Shown in pieces: positions 24,970-32,842 of a DNA stretch of 56,849 bases. How positions within the stretch are numbered: the first letter of the stretch is position 1; each line of letters begins with the position of its first letter. The position numbers were made by a program, and so were the translations under genes. The DNA comes from Candidatus Bathyarchaeota archaeon (lineage in GTDB: Archaea > Thermoproteota > Bathyarchaeia > Bathyarchaeales > Bathycorpusculaceae). The notes under the pieces were generated by a model. The model had not been told where the DNA came from and searched no databases. It saw only the letters and a list, made by a program, of their open reading frames with translations. The stretch covers positions 78,901-135,749 of the forward strand of contig JANXET010000003.1 of assembly GCA_025058315.1 (NCBI GenBank), in the 5' to 3' direction.

Positions 24970-26205
24970 CTATTCCCTCAATCCCAAATAATTCACAGGC
25001 TCCTTAACCTTCTCCTCCTTCAGTATTCCCTTGAGATCTTCATAGACCTGGCGTATTTGCCATGGCGGAACGTCTCTGCCGCCGAGTCCATAGATGTAGT
25101 TCACCAGAACTGGGCGTTTGTCCAAGTCGTACAGCACGTGGCGAACCTCGTGGAAAACTGGGCCGCCGAATCCTCCGAAGCTTATGCACTTGTCGAGAAC
25201 AGCTACAGCCTTAACATCCTGAAGGGCTCTGCGGATGTCATCCACAGGCAGAGGCCTGAAAGTTCTAATCCGCAGCAATCCAGCCTTCACGCCTTCCTCT
25301 CTAAGCTCGTCAACAACAATCTTTGTGGTGCCCGCTGTGGATCCGAGGCATACGGTGGCTACTTCAGCATCCTCCAGCCTATAAGCCTCGATTAAACCGT
25401 TTCCATAGCTTCTACCTGATAATTCCGCATACTCGTCATGCACCTGGCGGATTACGCTTAAAGCGTTTTTTAAGGCCTCTACCTGCTGCCTTTTTATCTC
25501 AAAGTAGTAATTCGGGAAGGCTGCAGGGCCAAGGGTCATCGGATGCTCCGGATCCAGCCTAAAAGGCGCCTTTACGCCATCGTGTGTCAAAACCGTGGGG
25601 AACTGCCGCATGCCTAGGAATGCCTTCACAGCGTCGTCGGGAAGCACGTTCACGTTCTCCAGCGAGTGGCTAACGATGAAGCCGTCAAAGCAGACCATGG
25701 CCGGCAATAGTACATTCGGGTTTTCCGCTATCTTGAAGGCCTGTATAACTGTGTCGTAAACTTCCTGAGCGTTTTCTACGTACAGCTGTATCCAGCCGCT
25801 GTCCCTCTGAGCCATAGCGTCTGATTGATCTCCATGGATGTTCAGCGGCGCGGAAAGCGCTCTGTTCGCAACAGCCATAACCACGGGTGCACGGCATCCG
25901 GCTGTCACGAAGAGCATTTCATGCATTAATGCCAGCCCAGCTGAAGCTGTAGCTGTGAAGGTTCTTGCGCCTGTCAAGGCTGCGGTGAGGCATGCAGTCA
26001 TGGCGCTGTGTTCAGACTCGGTGCATACGAAGGCTGTTTCCACCTCGCCGTTTGCCACGTACTCGCTGAATCTTTCAACAATTATTGTCTGCGGGGTAAT
26101 CGGGTAGGCTGCCACCACGTCCACGTCAGACTGCTTAACGGCATAAGCCACCGCCTCGTTTCCGTTTAAAGCTACAACCTTCTGTTTAATCACGTTTTTC
26201 ATCAC
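24970..26205 (-). CDS. porA: Pyruvate:ferredoxin oxidoreductase alpha subunit
   Basis: 411 residues. The N-terminal domain starts with LNGNEAVAYAVKQSDVDVV and AAYPITPQTIIVER, the conserved PITP substrate-binding segment, and carries FVCTESEHSAMTACLTAALTGA. DSGWIQLYVENAQEVYDT and the C-terminal domain ATVCLGSTAGTTKIVVDELREEGVKAGLLRIRTFRPLP are standard PorA regions. It forms the core active site with PorB. It lies 10 bases after porD and 15 bases before porB. Confidence 0.95.
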   Translation of the reverse strand: MMKNVIKQKVVALNGNEAVAYAVKQSDVDVVAAYPITPQTIIVERFSEYVANGEVETAFVCTESEHSAMTACLTAALTGARTFTATASAGLALMHEMLFVTAGCRAPVVMAVANRALSAPLNIHGDQSDAMAQRDSGWIQLYVENAQEVYDTVIQAFKIAENPNVLLPAMVCFDGFIVSHSLENVNVLPDDAVKAFLGMRQFPTVLTHDGVKAPFRLDPEHPMTLGPAAFPNYYFEIKRQQVEALKNALSVIRQVHDEYAELSGRSYGNGLIEAYRLEDAEVATVCLGSTAGTTKIVVDELREEGVKAGLLRIRTFRPLPVDDIRRALQDVKAVAVLDKCISFGGFGGPVFHEVRHVLYDLDKRPVLVNYIYGLGGRDVPPWQIRQVYEDLKGILKEEKVKEPVNYLGLRE

Positions 26206-26215
26206 ATGTCCCCTC

Positions 26216-26488
26216 CTACAGAAGCTTCATTTCTATGGCCTTTGTTGGGCACTCATTAGCGCATATTCCGCATCCCTTGCAGTAGTTATAATCGAATTCT
26301 ATATCGTTCCTCTCAGGCTTCCAATGGATGGCGCCGTCAGGGCAGTAGATGGCGCAGAGTAGACAGCGAGTACATTTGGCAGGGTCTCTAACAGGCGTGT
26401 AGGTTCTCCAATCGCCAGTCAGAAGCGCTGTGCTTGGCTTCCAGCATACGGCCCCTATGGAGATTTCCTTCCAGCTTTTTTCACTCAT
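26216..26488 (-). CDS. porD: Pyruvate:ferredoxin oxidoreductase delta subunit (2x[4Fe-4S])
   Basis: 90 residues with two ferredoxin-type clusters: CTRCLLCAIYCPDGAI and CKGCGICANECPTKAI, each CxxCxxCxxxCP. WKEISIGAVCWKPSTALLTGDWRTYTP before the clusters is typical of PorD. It relays electrons from the TPP centre to external ferredoxin. It overlaps porC by 4 bases. Confidence 0.95.
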   Translation of the reverse strand: MSEKSWKEISIGAVCWKPSTALLTGDWRTYTPVRDPAKCTRCLLCAIYCPDGAIHWKPERNDIEFDYNYCKGCGICANECPTKAIEMKLL

Positions 26489-27033
26489 TCCGATCTAACC
26501 TCTTCATATGCTTCTTTAATAACTGCGAAGTTTTTCTCGGCGACATCTCGTCTGAACCGCTCCTCAACAGCCTTTTTGATGCTTTCCAGGCTGACTACGC
26601 CTGTAACGCGGGCTACAGCGCCCAGCATAGCCGTGCTCGTGATCGGTGCTCCAAGTATTTTTATCGCTATTTCCGTAGCTGGAACCGTCCAGACTTTCCC
26701 CTCATATGCAAGCGTTTTCCTAACTTCCAACGGCGCTTCCTTTGAATTGATTATCAGGTTCCCGTTCCTTGCAAGTCCCTGGGCAACCTGGACTGTTTTC
26801 ATAAGGGTTGAATCAAGAACAACAACCACGTTAGGCTCGTAAACTGCGCAGTGCAGCCTTATAGGCTTCGCGCTTATCCTCGTAAAGGCCGTTACCGGAG
26901 CGCCCATTCTTTCAGGACCGAACTCTGGGAAGGATTGAATGTACTTACCCTCATGGACGGCTGCCCTAGCGAGGAGTTCACTGGCTGTCCATGCTCCCTG
27001 TCCACCTCTTCCATGCCATCTAACCTCGAACAT
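26485..27033 (-). CDS. porC: Pyruvate:ferredoxin oxidoreductase gamma subunit
   Basis: 182 residues from ATG 27033. The frame is open to an ATG at 27081, but MFEVRWHGRGGQGAWTASELLA is the usual PorG/PorC start, and the TATA box (27091-27100) would put transcription start near 27070, so the shorter form is preferred. The FGPERMGAPVTAFTRIS and IINSKEAP blocks are typical of the gamma subunit, which binds CoA. It is the first gene of the porCDAB operon. Confidence 0.92.
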   Translation of the reverse strand: MFEVRWHGRGGQGAWTASELLARAAVHEGKYIQSFPEFGPERMGAPVTAFTRISAKPIRLHCAVYEPNVVVVLDSTLMKTVQVAQGLARNGNLIINSKEAPLEVRKTLAYEGKVWTVPATEIAIKILGAPITSTAMLGAVARVTGVVSLESIKKAVEERFRRDVAEKNFAVIKEAYEEVRSE

Positions 27034-27090
27034 GCCCATCAAATGGTTAAACTCCCACCTGCAGACAGAACTTCCTTCCATTTAGGAAAA

Positions 27091-27100
27091 CTAATATATT
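27091..27100 (-). promoter_or_regulatory. TATA box of the por operon
   Basis: AATATATTAG on the minus strand, preceded by an A-rich TFB-recognition-like stretch (CTCAAAAAAGGT). It sits about 60 bases upstream of the preferred porC start at 27033 and is too close to the ATG at 27081 for that to be used. Confidence 0.55.
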
Positions 27101-27142
27101 ACCTTTTTTGAGCGCCAGTGATTAGCTGGGTGAAATTTCAAG

Positions 27143-27511
27143 TTACGGTTGAGAAATTAAATCCTTCAAAACCTCCTTAACTGGCATTTCCAGCAGGCCT
27201 CTAACACGGCTTAAAAGGCTTCTACCCGCGTCTGTTATGGCGTAGAACTTTATACGTCTCCCGCCCTTCTCCATCCATCTGCCTTCAATAAGCCCCGATG
27301 CCTCCAGATCATAAAGTAATGGGTAAACCACTCCTGCAGCAAGGTTCAGCCCGGTTAACCTCCTCATTTCCTTGGTTATGCTGTAACCCGACATGGTTCT
27401 CCTGCTTAGAAGCCAGAGAATGATGGTTCTTCCGAATCCTCTTATGGCGGTCTTAACAAGCTCCTCTTCAAACTCGTCCATTTGAGCCTTCAAGCCCCCT
27501 CTTAGACTCAT
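27143..27511 (-). CDS. PadR-family transcriptional regulator
   Basis: 122 residues, a single winged-helix domain: RTIILWLLSRRTMSGYSITKEMRRLTGLNLAAGVVYPLLYDLEASGLIEGRW and the wing GGRRIKFYAITDAGRSLL. There is a short C-terminal helix for dimerisation. PadR proteins are usually repressors. It points toward the por operon from the far side of a divergent pair with the paralogue at 27595; the two share RxxxxSGYSI/MYGYEI, YPLL/YPFL and the KxYxxTxxG wing. Its target could be itself, the neighbour or por. Confidence 0.88.
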   Translation of the reverse strand: MSLRGGLKAQMDEFEEELVKTAIRGFGRTIILWLLSRRTMSGYSITKEMRRLTGLNLAAGVVYPLLYDLEASGLIEGRWMEKGGRRIKFYAITDAGRSLLSRVRGLLEMPVKEVLKDLISQP

Positions 27512-27594
27512 GTATTTATCGGGCTTATTATTGATAAAAAGCTGTTGGGAGAACCGGAAAATTTAATGTTGATTAAGGGCGGTATTAATTATGT

Positions 27595-27918
27595 ATGATG
27601 CGGATCAGTGAAGGTTTTCTCCGTGGGCTGGAAAAACCAGTTATACTGTGGCTTCTATCACGCAGGCCTATGTATGGATACGAGATAATGGCTGAGTTCA
27701 TGAGGCTTACGGGGCGAAGGTTAAAGCCAAGCATAATTTATCCTTTTCTACGCAGGTTAGAGGCTGAGGGGTTTGCCAGCGTTCAATGGAGTGTCAATGG
27801 AAAGCGCAGGATAAAGAGCTACACTCTCACCGAGAAGGGTGAACTTTTACTTGGAAAAGTGCGGAAAATATTCGCTCAGATCATGAAGGAATTTTTCCTC
27901 GAACTCATGGAAAAGTAG
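27595..27918 (+). CDS. PadR-family transcriptional regulator (second copy)
   Basis: 107 residues. LEKPVILWLLSRRPMYGYEIMAEFMRLTGRRLKPSIIYPFLRRLEAEGF and the wing NGKRRIKSYTLTEKGELLL form a PadR winged helix; a C-terminal helix KIFAQIMKEFFLELM should dimerise. The gene is divergent from the PadR gene ending at 27511, with an 83-base shared promoter region (27512-27594) containing AAAATTTAATG as a likely TATA box. The downstream radical SAM gene is on the same strand but 114 bases away. Confidence 0.87.
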   Translation: MMRISEGFLRGLEKPVILWLLSRRPMYGYEIMAEFMRLTGRRLKPSIIYPFLRRLEAEGFASVQWSVNGKRRIKSYTLTEKGELLLGKVRKIFAQIMKEFFLELMEK

Positions 27919-28032
27919 CATGTAACTTCCCAGCCTGTCCGCCGGAGCAAAGGATATATTAACGGCAAATATATCAAAAAATAAAACATTTAACCTGCTA
28001 CTGTACATGCGGGGAGCAGGAGGAAGGGCATC

Positions 28033-29598
28033 ATGCCGGACATAGTGTTAACGGCTGACCGCACGTTAATGAGCGATTATCACAGGAACGAGTTTCTGGG
28101 TTTCGGCACGTGCGCTCCTCCAAATGTCATCCCTGATTTGTTTTATAGCTTCATGTTTTTCCCTCCCATAAAAAGTAAAGACGGCGTGCCGGCGGCTGCT
28201 CCTTACGGGCTTAGGAAAATCGAAGCCCAACTTCTACTTGAGGGATTCGACGTTTCAACAGTAGATCCAGATCACCTTCACAGGCACTTGGATGAAGCGA
28301 AGGTTCTCGGCATACACGTGATGGATCCTTTCGGTTTAGGACCTGCATCAAGCACCTTCGCTGCAGTGCTGAAAAAGGAGCCTTTCTTGGCTCATCGCTT
28401 CAGACTTCTCATGGAGAGTTCCTGCATAAGGATGGCTAAGAGGCGCGGGCTAAGAATCATCGTTGGAGGCCCAGGCGTTTGGCAGTTCAAGCTTAGGCCC
28501 AGCTTTGTTGAGAAGTATGGAATAGACTGCATAATTGAAGGGGAAGCTGAGAAGGTTATCGGGCGGATCATGCGAAAAGCCTTGAAAGGTGAACCCCTGC
28601 CAAAATACTATGAAGTAGGCATTGAGGAGACCCCAAGCTTAGAGGAGATCCCGAACATCGTGAACCCATCGATCAATGGGCTGGTGGAGATTGGGAGAGG
28701 ATGCTGTAGGGGATGCCGCTTCTGCAGTGTAACCATGAGACCGCTAAGATGGTGTCCGACAGAGAAGATACTTGCCGAAATAGATGTGAACATAAAATGG
28801 GGTTACGCGCGCAGTGCATGTCTACACGCTGAGGATGTTATGCTTTACGGTTCAAGCAACACTACACCTAACCCTGACAAGCTGATTAAGCTTCATGAAG
28901 CCGTTTTAAAGCGATGTACAGAAGGCATAAGCTGGAGCCACTGCTCACTGGCTTCGGTGGCGCTGAAGCCCAATCTATTCGCAAAAATCTCAGAGTTAAT
29001 ACTTCAGAACCAGCCGTGGTGGGGCGCCGAGGTTGGCATAGAAACAGGCTCCCCTGAACTTGCCAGGAAGATCATGCCTGCTAAAGCGCATCCCTTCAAG
29101 CCTGAGGAGTGGCCTAATGTGGTGCGCATCGGCATGGAGCTAATGCATGATTACCGGCTTATACCAGCATGCACACTCATCGTAGGGCTTCCAGATGAAA
29201 CGGAAGCGGACTTAATAAAAACAATAGAGCTTGTTGAGGACTTAAAGGGCGTGAGAAGCCTCATAGTGCCCTTATTCTTCGTACCCCTCGGCAGAATGAA
29301 AAACGAAAGCTGGTTCAAGGAAACACACATAACAGAGCTCCATAGGGAACTGCTGGTAAAATGTCTAATGCATGATTTCAGATGGATAGATCACTTGATA
29401 GGCCTATCCTTCTCCGGAAGATGGTACGCCAAACTCATCCAGCCCCTATACACGATTTTCGTCAGACTCGTAGAATACAAAGCAGCCAAGTCGGGGATAA
29501 CTATAAACTTAAATAGGCCAAGGCAAACTCAGACAAATAGCAAAATAGAACAACTACGTGCCGCCGTAGCTCAGACCGGTAGAGCGGCTGGCTGTTAA
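28033..29598 (+). CDS. B12-binding-domain radical SAM protein
   Basis: 521 residues. The N-terminal part (about 55-190) is a cobalamin-binding-like Rossmann domain (GLRKIEAQLLLEGFDVSTV, LRIIVGGPGVW, CIIEGEAE). The radical SAM cluster is CCRGCRFC, with C224, C228 and C231 as the CxxxCxxC ligands; EVGIETGSPELARKIMPAKAHPF and LIVGLPDETEADLIKTIELVEDL are the later SAM-barrel blocks. The substrate is unknown; relatives methylate or rearrange carbon centres. The frame has no stop before the tRNA-Asn gene, so its last 12 residues (510-521) are read from the tRNA and the TAA is in the anticodon loop region. Confidence 0.88.
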   Translation: MPDIVLTADRTLMSDYHRNEFLGFGTCAPPNVIPDLFYSFMFFPPIKSKDGVPAAAPYGLRKIEAQLLLEGFDVSTVDPDHLHRHLDEAKVLGIHVMDPFGLGPASSTFAAVLKKEPFLAHRFRLLMESSCIRMAKRRGLRIIVGGPGVWQFKLRPSFVEKYGIDCIIEGEAEKVIGRIMRKALKGEPLPKYYEVGIEETPSLEEIPNIVNPSINGLVEIGRGCCRGCRFCSVTMRPLRWCPTEKILAEIDVNIKWGYARSACLHAEDVMLYGSSNTTPNPDKLIKLHEAVLKRCTEGISWSHCSLASVALKPNLFAKISELILQNQPWWGAEVGIETGSPELARKIMPAKAHPFKPEEWPNVVRIGMELMHDYRLIPACTLIVGLPDETEADLIKTIELVEDLKGVRSLIVPLFFVPLGRMKNESWFKETHITELHRELLVKCLMHDFRWIDHLIGLSFSGRWYAKLIQPLYTIFVRLVEYKAAKSGITINLNRPRQTQTNSKIEQLRAAVAQTGRAAGC

Positions 29599-29636
29599 CC
29601 AGTCGGTCGTCGGTTCAAGTCCGACCGGCGGCGCCA
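29560..29636 (+). tRNA. tRNA-Asn (GTT), CCA encoded
   Basis: Acceptor GCCGCCG (29560-29566) pairs with CGGCGGC (29626-29632); discriminator G, then CCA at 29634-29636. The anticodon stem GCTGG/CCAGT encloses CTGTTAA with anticodon GTT. The T arm is GTCGG-TTCAAGT-CCGAC. No intron. The 5' half overlaps the end of the radical SAM frame by 39 bases. Confidence 0.95.
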
Positions 29637-29660
29637 TACGCCCGCTTAATGCGCCCAGTT

Positions 29661-30209
29661 TCATCCATAGCTGTTTAGGGAGATGATTGCTGCTGATGCA
29701 CGCTCTAGGATTTCTCTTCCAACTGATGGGTCAAGTTCAAGTATAAGCGGGTCATTTTTTGGCAATTTAATGGTCCAGTCCTCCTCCGGGGCCAGTTCTC
29801 TCCAGTTTATAATTTTGTATTTTCCGTTGTAATTTGATAGTACTATTACGGTTAAGGGTAAGCGGACATCATGCATTGTTATGGTGATTGTTGCTTCAGC
29901 GTAGGGTCTTACATCTAGGAGTATGCCGCTAGCTCCTTTCCCTAGAAAATCGTATGAGTGTTTGAATTTGTATCCTTCTTGGAGCTTCTCAGGGGCATCG
30001 GCGACATAAACTTTCAGGCGATACTCCCTCACGTGCCTATAGGGGTATGTGAAGGTCGGGGTTACCGTGGTGAATGTTACCTCACATGTTTTCCAGCCAT
30101 TATTAACGCTGGAGCTGTATGGTTTAAAGAGCTGAAGCGTGGCTAATGCACTTATGCTGCAAATCAACACTATAATCATGTAGATGAGAGTTCTAGGGAT
30201 TCGTTGCAC
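29661..30209 (-). CDS. Membrane-anchored extracytoplasmic protein of unknown function
   Basis: 182 residues from GTG 30209, with GGAGGG 8 bases upstream. An N-terminal hydrophobic segment (about 7-26, LIYMIIVLICSISALA) is a signal anchor or signal peptide. The rest is predicted beta-rich (YRLKVYVADAPEKLQEG, EATITITMHDVRLPLTVIVL, IINWRELAPEEDW), like a small Ig or jelly-roll domain outside the membrane. I recognise no family. It is convergent with the radical SAM/tRNA and divergent from the zinc-ribbon gene at 30380. Confidence 0.65.
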   Translation of the reverse strand: MQRIPRTLIYMIIVLICSISALATLQLFKPYSSSVNNGWKTCEVTFTTVTPTFTYPYRHVREYRLKVYVADAPEKLQEGYKFKHSYDFLGKGASGILLDVRPYAEATITITMHDVRLPLTVIVLSNYNGKYKIINWRELAPEEDWTIKLPKNDPLILELDPSVGREILERASAAIISLNSYG

Positions 30210-30296
30210 AGTTTTCCCTCCATAATAGCATTAGTGCATGTTGCATTTATGAGGGTTGCCTCATGTTCGTCGCCCTTCAGGCTGGAATTCTGCACT

Positions 30297-30329
30297 TTTG
30301 TAACATAATCATGTTACAAAGTTTTAAAT
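30297..30329 (+). promoter_or_regulatory. 24-bp operator abutting a TATA box
   Basis: TTTGTAACAT (30297-30306) and ATGTTACAAA (30311-30320) are a perfect 10-bp inverted repeat around AATC. TTTTAAAT (30322-30329) is a TATA-like box directly after it, so a bound protein would contact the TFB/TBP site. It serves the zinc-ribbon gene at 30380. Confidence 0.65.
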
Positions 30330-30379
30330 CTAATACTGGATGTAAATCTGTTCTCAAGTCCGACTTGGAGGATGAAGGT

Positions 30380-30580
30380 ATGCGGAAGGATCTGCATTCT
30401 CTGAAGGAGCATCTCATCATCAAACTGTCCGAATTGGGTTTAGAAGCAGCCATATGCCCAGAATGCGGCAAAATATTCGACAAAAGCGAAGGCGCAGTCA
30501 CATGCAGGGAATGTCAAGATAAAATCAGCTTCACTGACGCTTACACCCTCCCCTCCTCCACTGTAAATTATCCGCCCTGA
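30380..30580 (+). CDS. Small zinc-ribbon protein
   Basis: 66 residues from ATG 30380, with a GGAG site at 30368-30371. The frame is open back to 30263, but that would run through the operator and promoter, so the shorter form is chosen. An N-terminal helix MRKDLHSLKEHLIIKLSELG is followed by a zinc ribbon CPECG...CRECQ and a Pro/Ser-rich tail. The zinc ribbon may bind nucleic acid or protein, or sense a metal. The gene is alone behind a strong 24-bp palindrome, so it is likely tightly controlled. The 172 bases after it (30581-30752) hold no gene that I can see. Confidence 0.6.
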   Translation: MRKDLHSLKEHLIIKLSELGLEAAICPECGKIFDKSEGAVTCRECQDKISFTDAYTLPSSTVNYPP

Positions 30581-30752
30581 AGCTACGCGTTTTCCTCCTC
30601 CCTTTTCCCCATCTGAAGAATTAGGCAAGCCCTCAGGTTTATAGGCGGCTTCTCCGGAAAATATCCTGAAACGCAATCATACAATAACGTAAATAAGCTC
30701 TTAAGATGCTGAGTTTCAATAAACTAGAAAAGCTCCGCTTGAGTGTGCCTCC

Positions 30753-31424
30753 ATGGCTGGTGTTAAGGTTGTTTCCTTCGATCTTGAGGGAACCCTTGTG
30801 GATATGGCTTTCAGCGAGAAGGTTTGGAATGAGGGTTTGCCGAGGCTTTATGCGCAGAAGGCGAACTTGGATTTTGAAGAGGCCAAGCGAATCGTTTTAG
30901 GCGAGTATGCGCTTGTAGGCGAAGATCATGTTGAATGGTATGATATTGCATATTGGTTCAGACATTTTGGACTGTCCGGGGATCCTGAGCAGCTGCTTGA
31001 ATCCTACAAGAGCCTTGTCCACCTTTTTCCAGAATCTCTTCAAGCGCTGAAGACGCTGGGAGCCAGGTTCAGGCTGGTTCTCACCACGAACTCGAATCCG
31101 CTTTTCATAAGGGTTCTGGCCAGGGACATAGCTCAATATTTCAGCCATGTTTTTTCAGTTACCTCCAAGTTTAGGCTTCTCAAGAGAAACTCGGAAGCCT
31201 ACAGGCAGATATGCTTAAGCATGGGCATTAAGCCGACTGAGATGGCGCATGTCGGCGACCGTTTACTCGACGATTATAAGTCTCCCAGAAGCATCGGAAT
31301 CAGGGCCTACTTGCTGAGTAGGACTGGTGAAGACTGTTCAGTTCCAGAGGAGTTTAAAGTTATGAGCCTGAAGGAGTTTGCTGATAGGCTTCTGCGGGCT
31401 TTCAACCGTGAGCACCGTGCATAA
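30753..31424 (+). CDS. HAD-superfamily hydrolase
   Basis: 223 residues. Motif I is FDLEGTLVD: the nucleophile Asp is present but the usual second Asp is Glu (DxE instead of DxD). LVLTTNSNP is motif II, the lysine is in FRLLKRNSEAYRQIC, and motif IV is HVGDRLLDDYKSPRSIGI. The cap (about 18-90) is helical, class C1-like. Such enzymes are phosphatases of small metabolites; the substrate cannot be told. It converges on the MFS gene and overlaps it by 23 bases. Confidence 0.87.
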   Translation: MAGVKVVSFDLEGTLVDMAFSEKVWNEGLPRLYAQKANLDFEEAKRIVLGEYALVGEDHVEWYDIAYWFRHFGLSGDPEQLLESYKSLVHLFPESLQALKTLGARFRLVLTTNSNPLFIRVLARDIAQYFSHVFSVTSKFRLLKRNSEAYRQICLSMGIKPTEMAHVGDRLLDDYKSPRSIGIRAYLLSRTGEDCSVPEEFKVMSLKEFADRLLRAFNREHRA

Positions 31425-32733
31425 TGGAACCTTTATGAGCCCTTTGAGGGTTACTGGAAACCTTGCTTGGAGGCTTTAGAGCTGACGCCATGATTACGCC
31501 TAAGGCTGATAGCGCCATCACGAATGGGAAAACCATTATGTAGGCTCCAAGCATGTCTTTTGCCTGTCCAGCGATTAGGTTGCCGATCACGGCTCCCGCT
31601 CCATAGGCCGTGAATACAAGCCCATAGTTACGCGCGTAATCCTTCGTTCCGAAGAATTGTGCTGTGGCGGCTGGGGCTATTGCAAGCCATCCGCCTAGAT
31701 TAAGCCATAAAACTGCGAAGGCGAAGACGTAGGCTGGAATCGAGCTGGGCAGCGTGAACATCACCAGGGAGGCTGTGAATATCAGCGTGAAGGAGAGGGC
31801 CGCTGTTTTTCTAGGGGCAAACTTGTCAGTTATCCAGCCGAATAGGGGGCGTCCTAAACCGTTACAGCAGGCAAATGGAACTATTAGAGAAGTAAGCAGA
31901 GCTGAAACCTCCTGCTCGCCTATGCCGATGTTTGCAGCCACCTCTAAGCCTACGGGTTTTGAAACTCCAATAGCCATTAATCCCGCTAATGTTCCCACAG
32001 TATAGCACATCCATAAAGCGTAGAATGTGCGGGTTTTAACCATCTCGTCTCTGCTCACGTTCACCGTTTCATCATGCCCAGCTGGCTTCCAACCCTGCGG
32101 CTTCCATCCCTCAGGAGGAAACCTTAGGAACATGGCGGAAATGGCCATTAAGGTGAAGAATAGGAAGCCTAGAATCTGAAACATGGCTGAAACCCCATAT
32201 TCCGCTACGAGAAAGTCCGCCAGCGGCCCTACTAGGGCGGCGGAGAAGCCGAAGCCGAGAACCGTTAAGCCCACGGCTAAGCCGCGTCTATCAGGAAACC
32301 ATCTTGTAGAGGTTACTATTGGACAGTTGTAGGTTATGCCTACACCTAATCCGCCTGTAACGCCGTAAAGGAAAATAAGCTCTTGTGGAGATTTGGCGAA
32401 GGAAGCCAAAAACCATCCTAAACCAACCATTAAGGCTCCTGCAAGCGCAATCCTCCTCGGCCCATACTTTTCAATGTATCTGCCCGACACCGGCATGGTG
32501 ACTGCGAAGAATAGTAGGAAAACGATGAAGGGCAGCTGCATTTCGGTGGATGAAATTTTTAAGCCATAACCTTCAGGAGGCGGGGCTTCAAAAACCTTTC
32601 TCAAAGGCACGGAGATTACGCTGTAAGCGTAGATCGCGCCGAGACACAGCATTACCATCAAGCCTGCGATGACCAGGATCCATCTGCCTGCTTCAGCTTT
32701 TAAACCGAAAACCTTGAGGGCTTCATTCGCCAT
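31402..32733 (-). CDS. MFS transporter, oxalate/formate-antiporter (OFA) type
   Basis: 443 residues with 12 hydrophobic segments in two halves. GRYIEKYGPRRIALAGALMVG is the MFS loop 2-3 motif, TYNCPIVTSTRWFPDRRGLAVGLTVLGFGFSAALVGP is strongly OFA-like (the WFPxxRGLAxG motif), and GRPLFGWITDKFAPRKTAAL is the repeated loop in the second half. Likely substrates are small organic acids. No oxalate or formate enzyme is adjacent, so the substrate is not determined. Confidence 0.9.
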   Translation of the reverse strand: MANEALKVFGLKAEAGRWILVIAGLMVMLCLGAIYAYSVISVPLRKVFEAPPPEGYGLKISSTEMQLPFIVFLLFFAVTMPVSGRYIEKYGPRRIALAGALMVGLGWFLASFAKSPQELIFLYGVTGGLGVGITYNCPIVTSTRWFPDRRGLAVGLTVLGFGFSAALVGPLADFLVAEYGVSAMFQILGFLFFTLMAISAMFLRFPPEGWKPQGWKPAGHDETVNVSRDEMVKTRTFYALWMCYTVGTLAGLMAIGVSKPVGLEVAANIGIGEQEVSALLTSLIVPFACCNGLGRPLFGWITDKFAPRKTAALSFTLIFTASLVMFTLPSSIPAYVFAFAVLWLNLGGWLAIAPAATAQFFGTKDYARNYGLVFTAYGAGAVIGNLIAGQAKDMLGAYIMVFPFVMALSALGVIMASALKPPSKVSSNPQRAHKGSIMHGAHG

Positions 32734-32842
32734 TTAGAACATCCCGTTGTTTCTAATAAGTTCGATGGGTATCCTATTAACGGTTTCTAGAGCTAAACCA
32801 CTGAAGTTGATGGGGCGCATTTATTGCTGGAACCGGGAGGCT

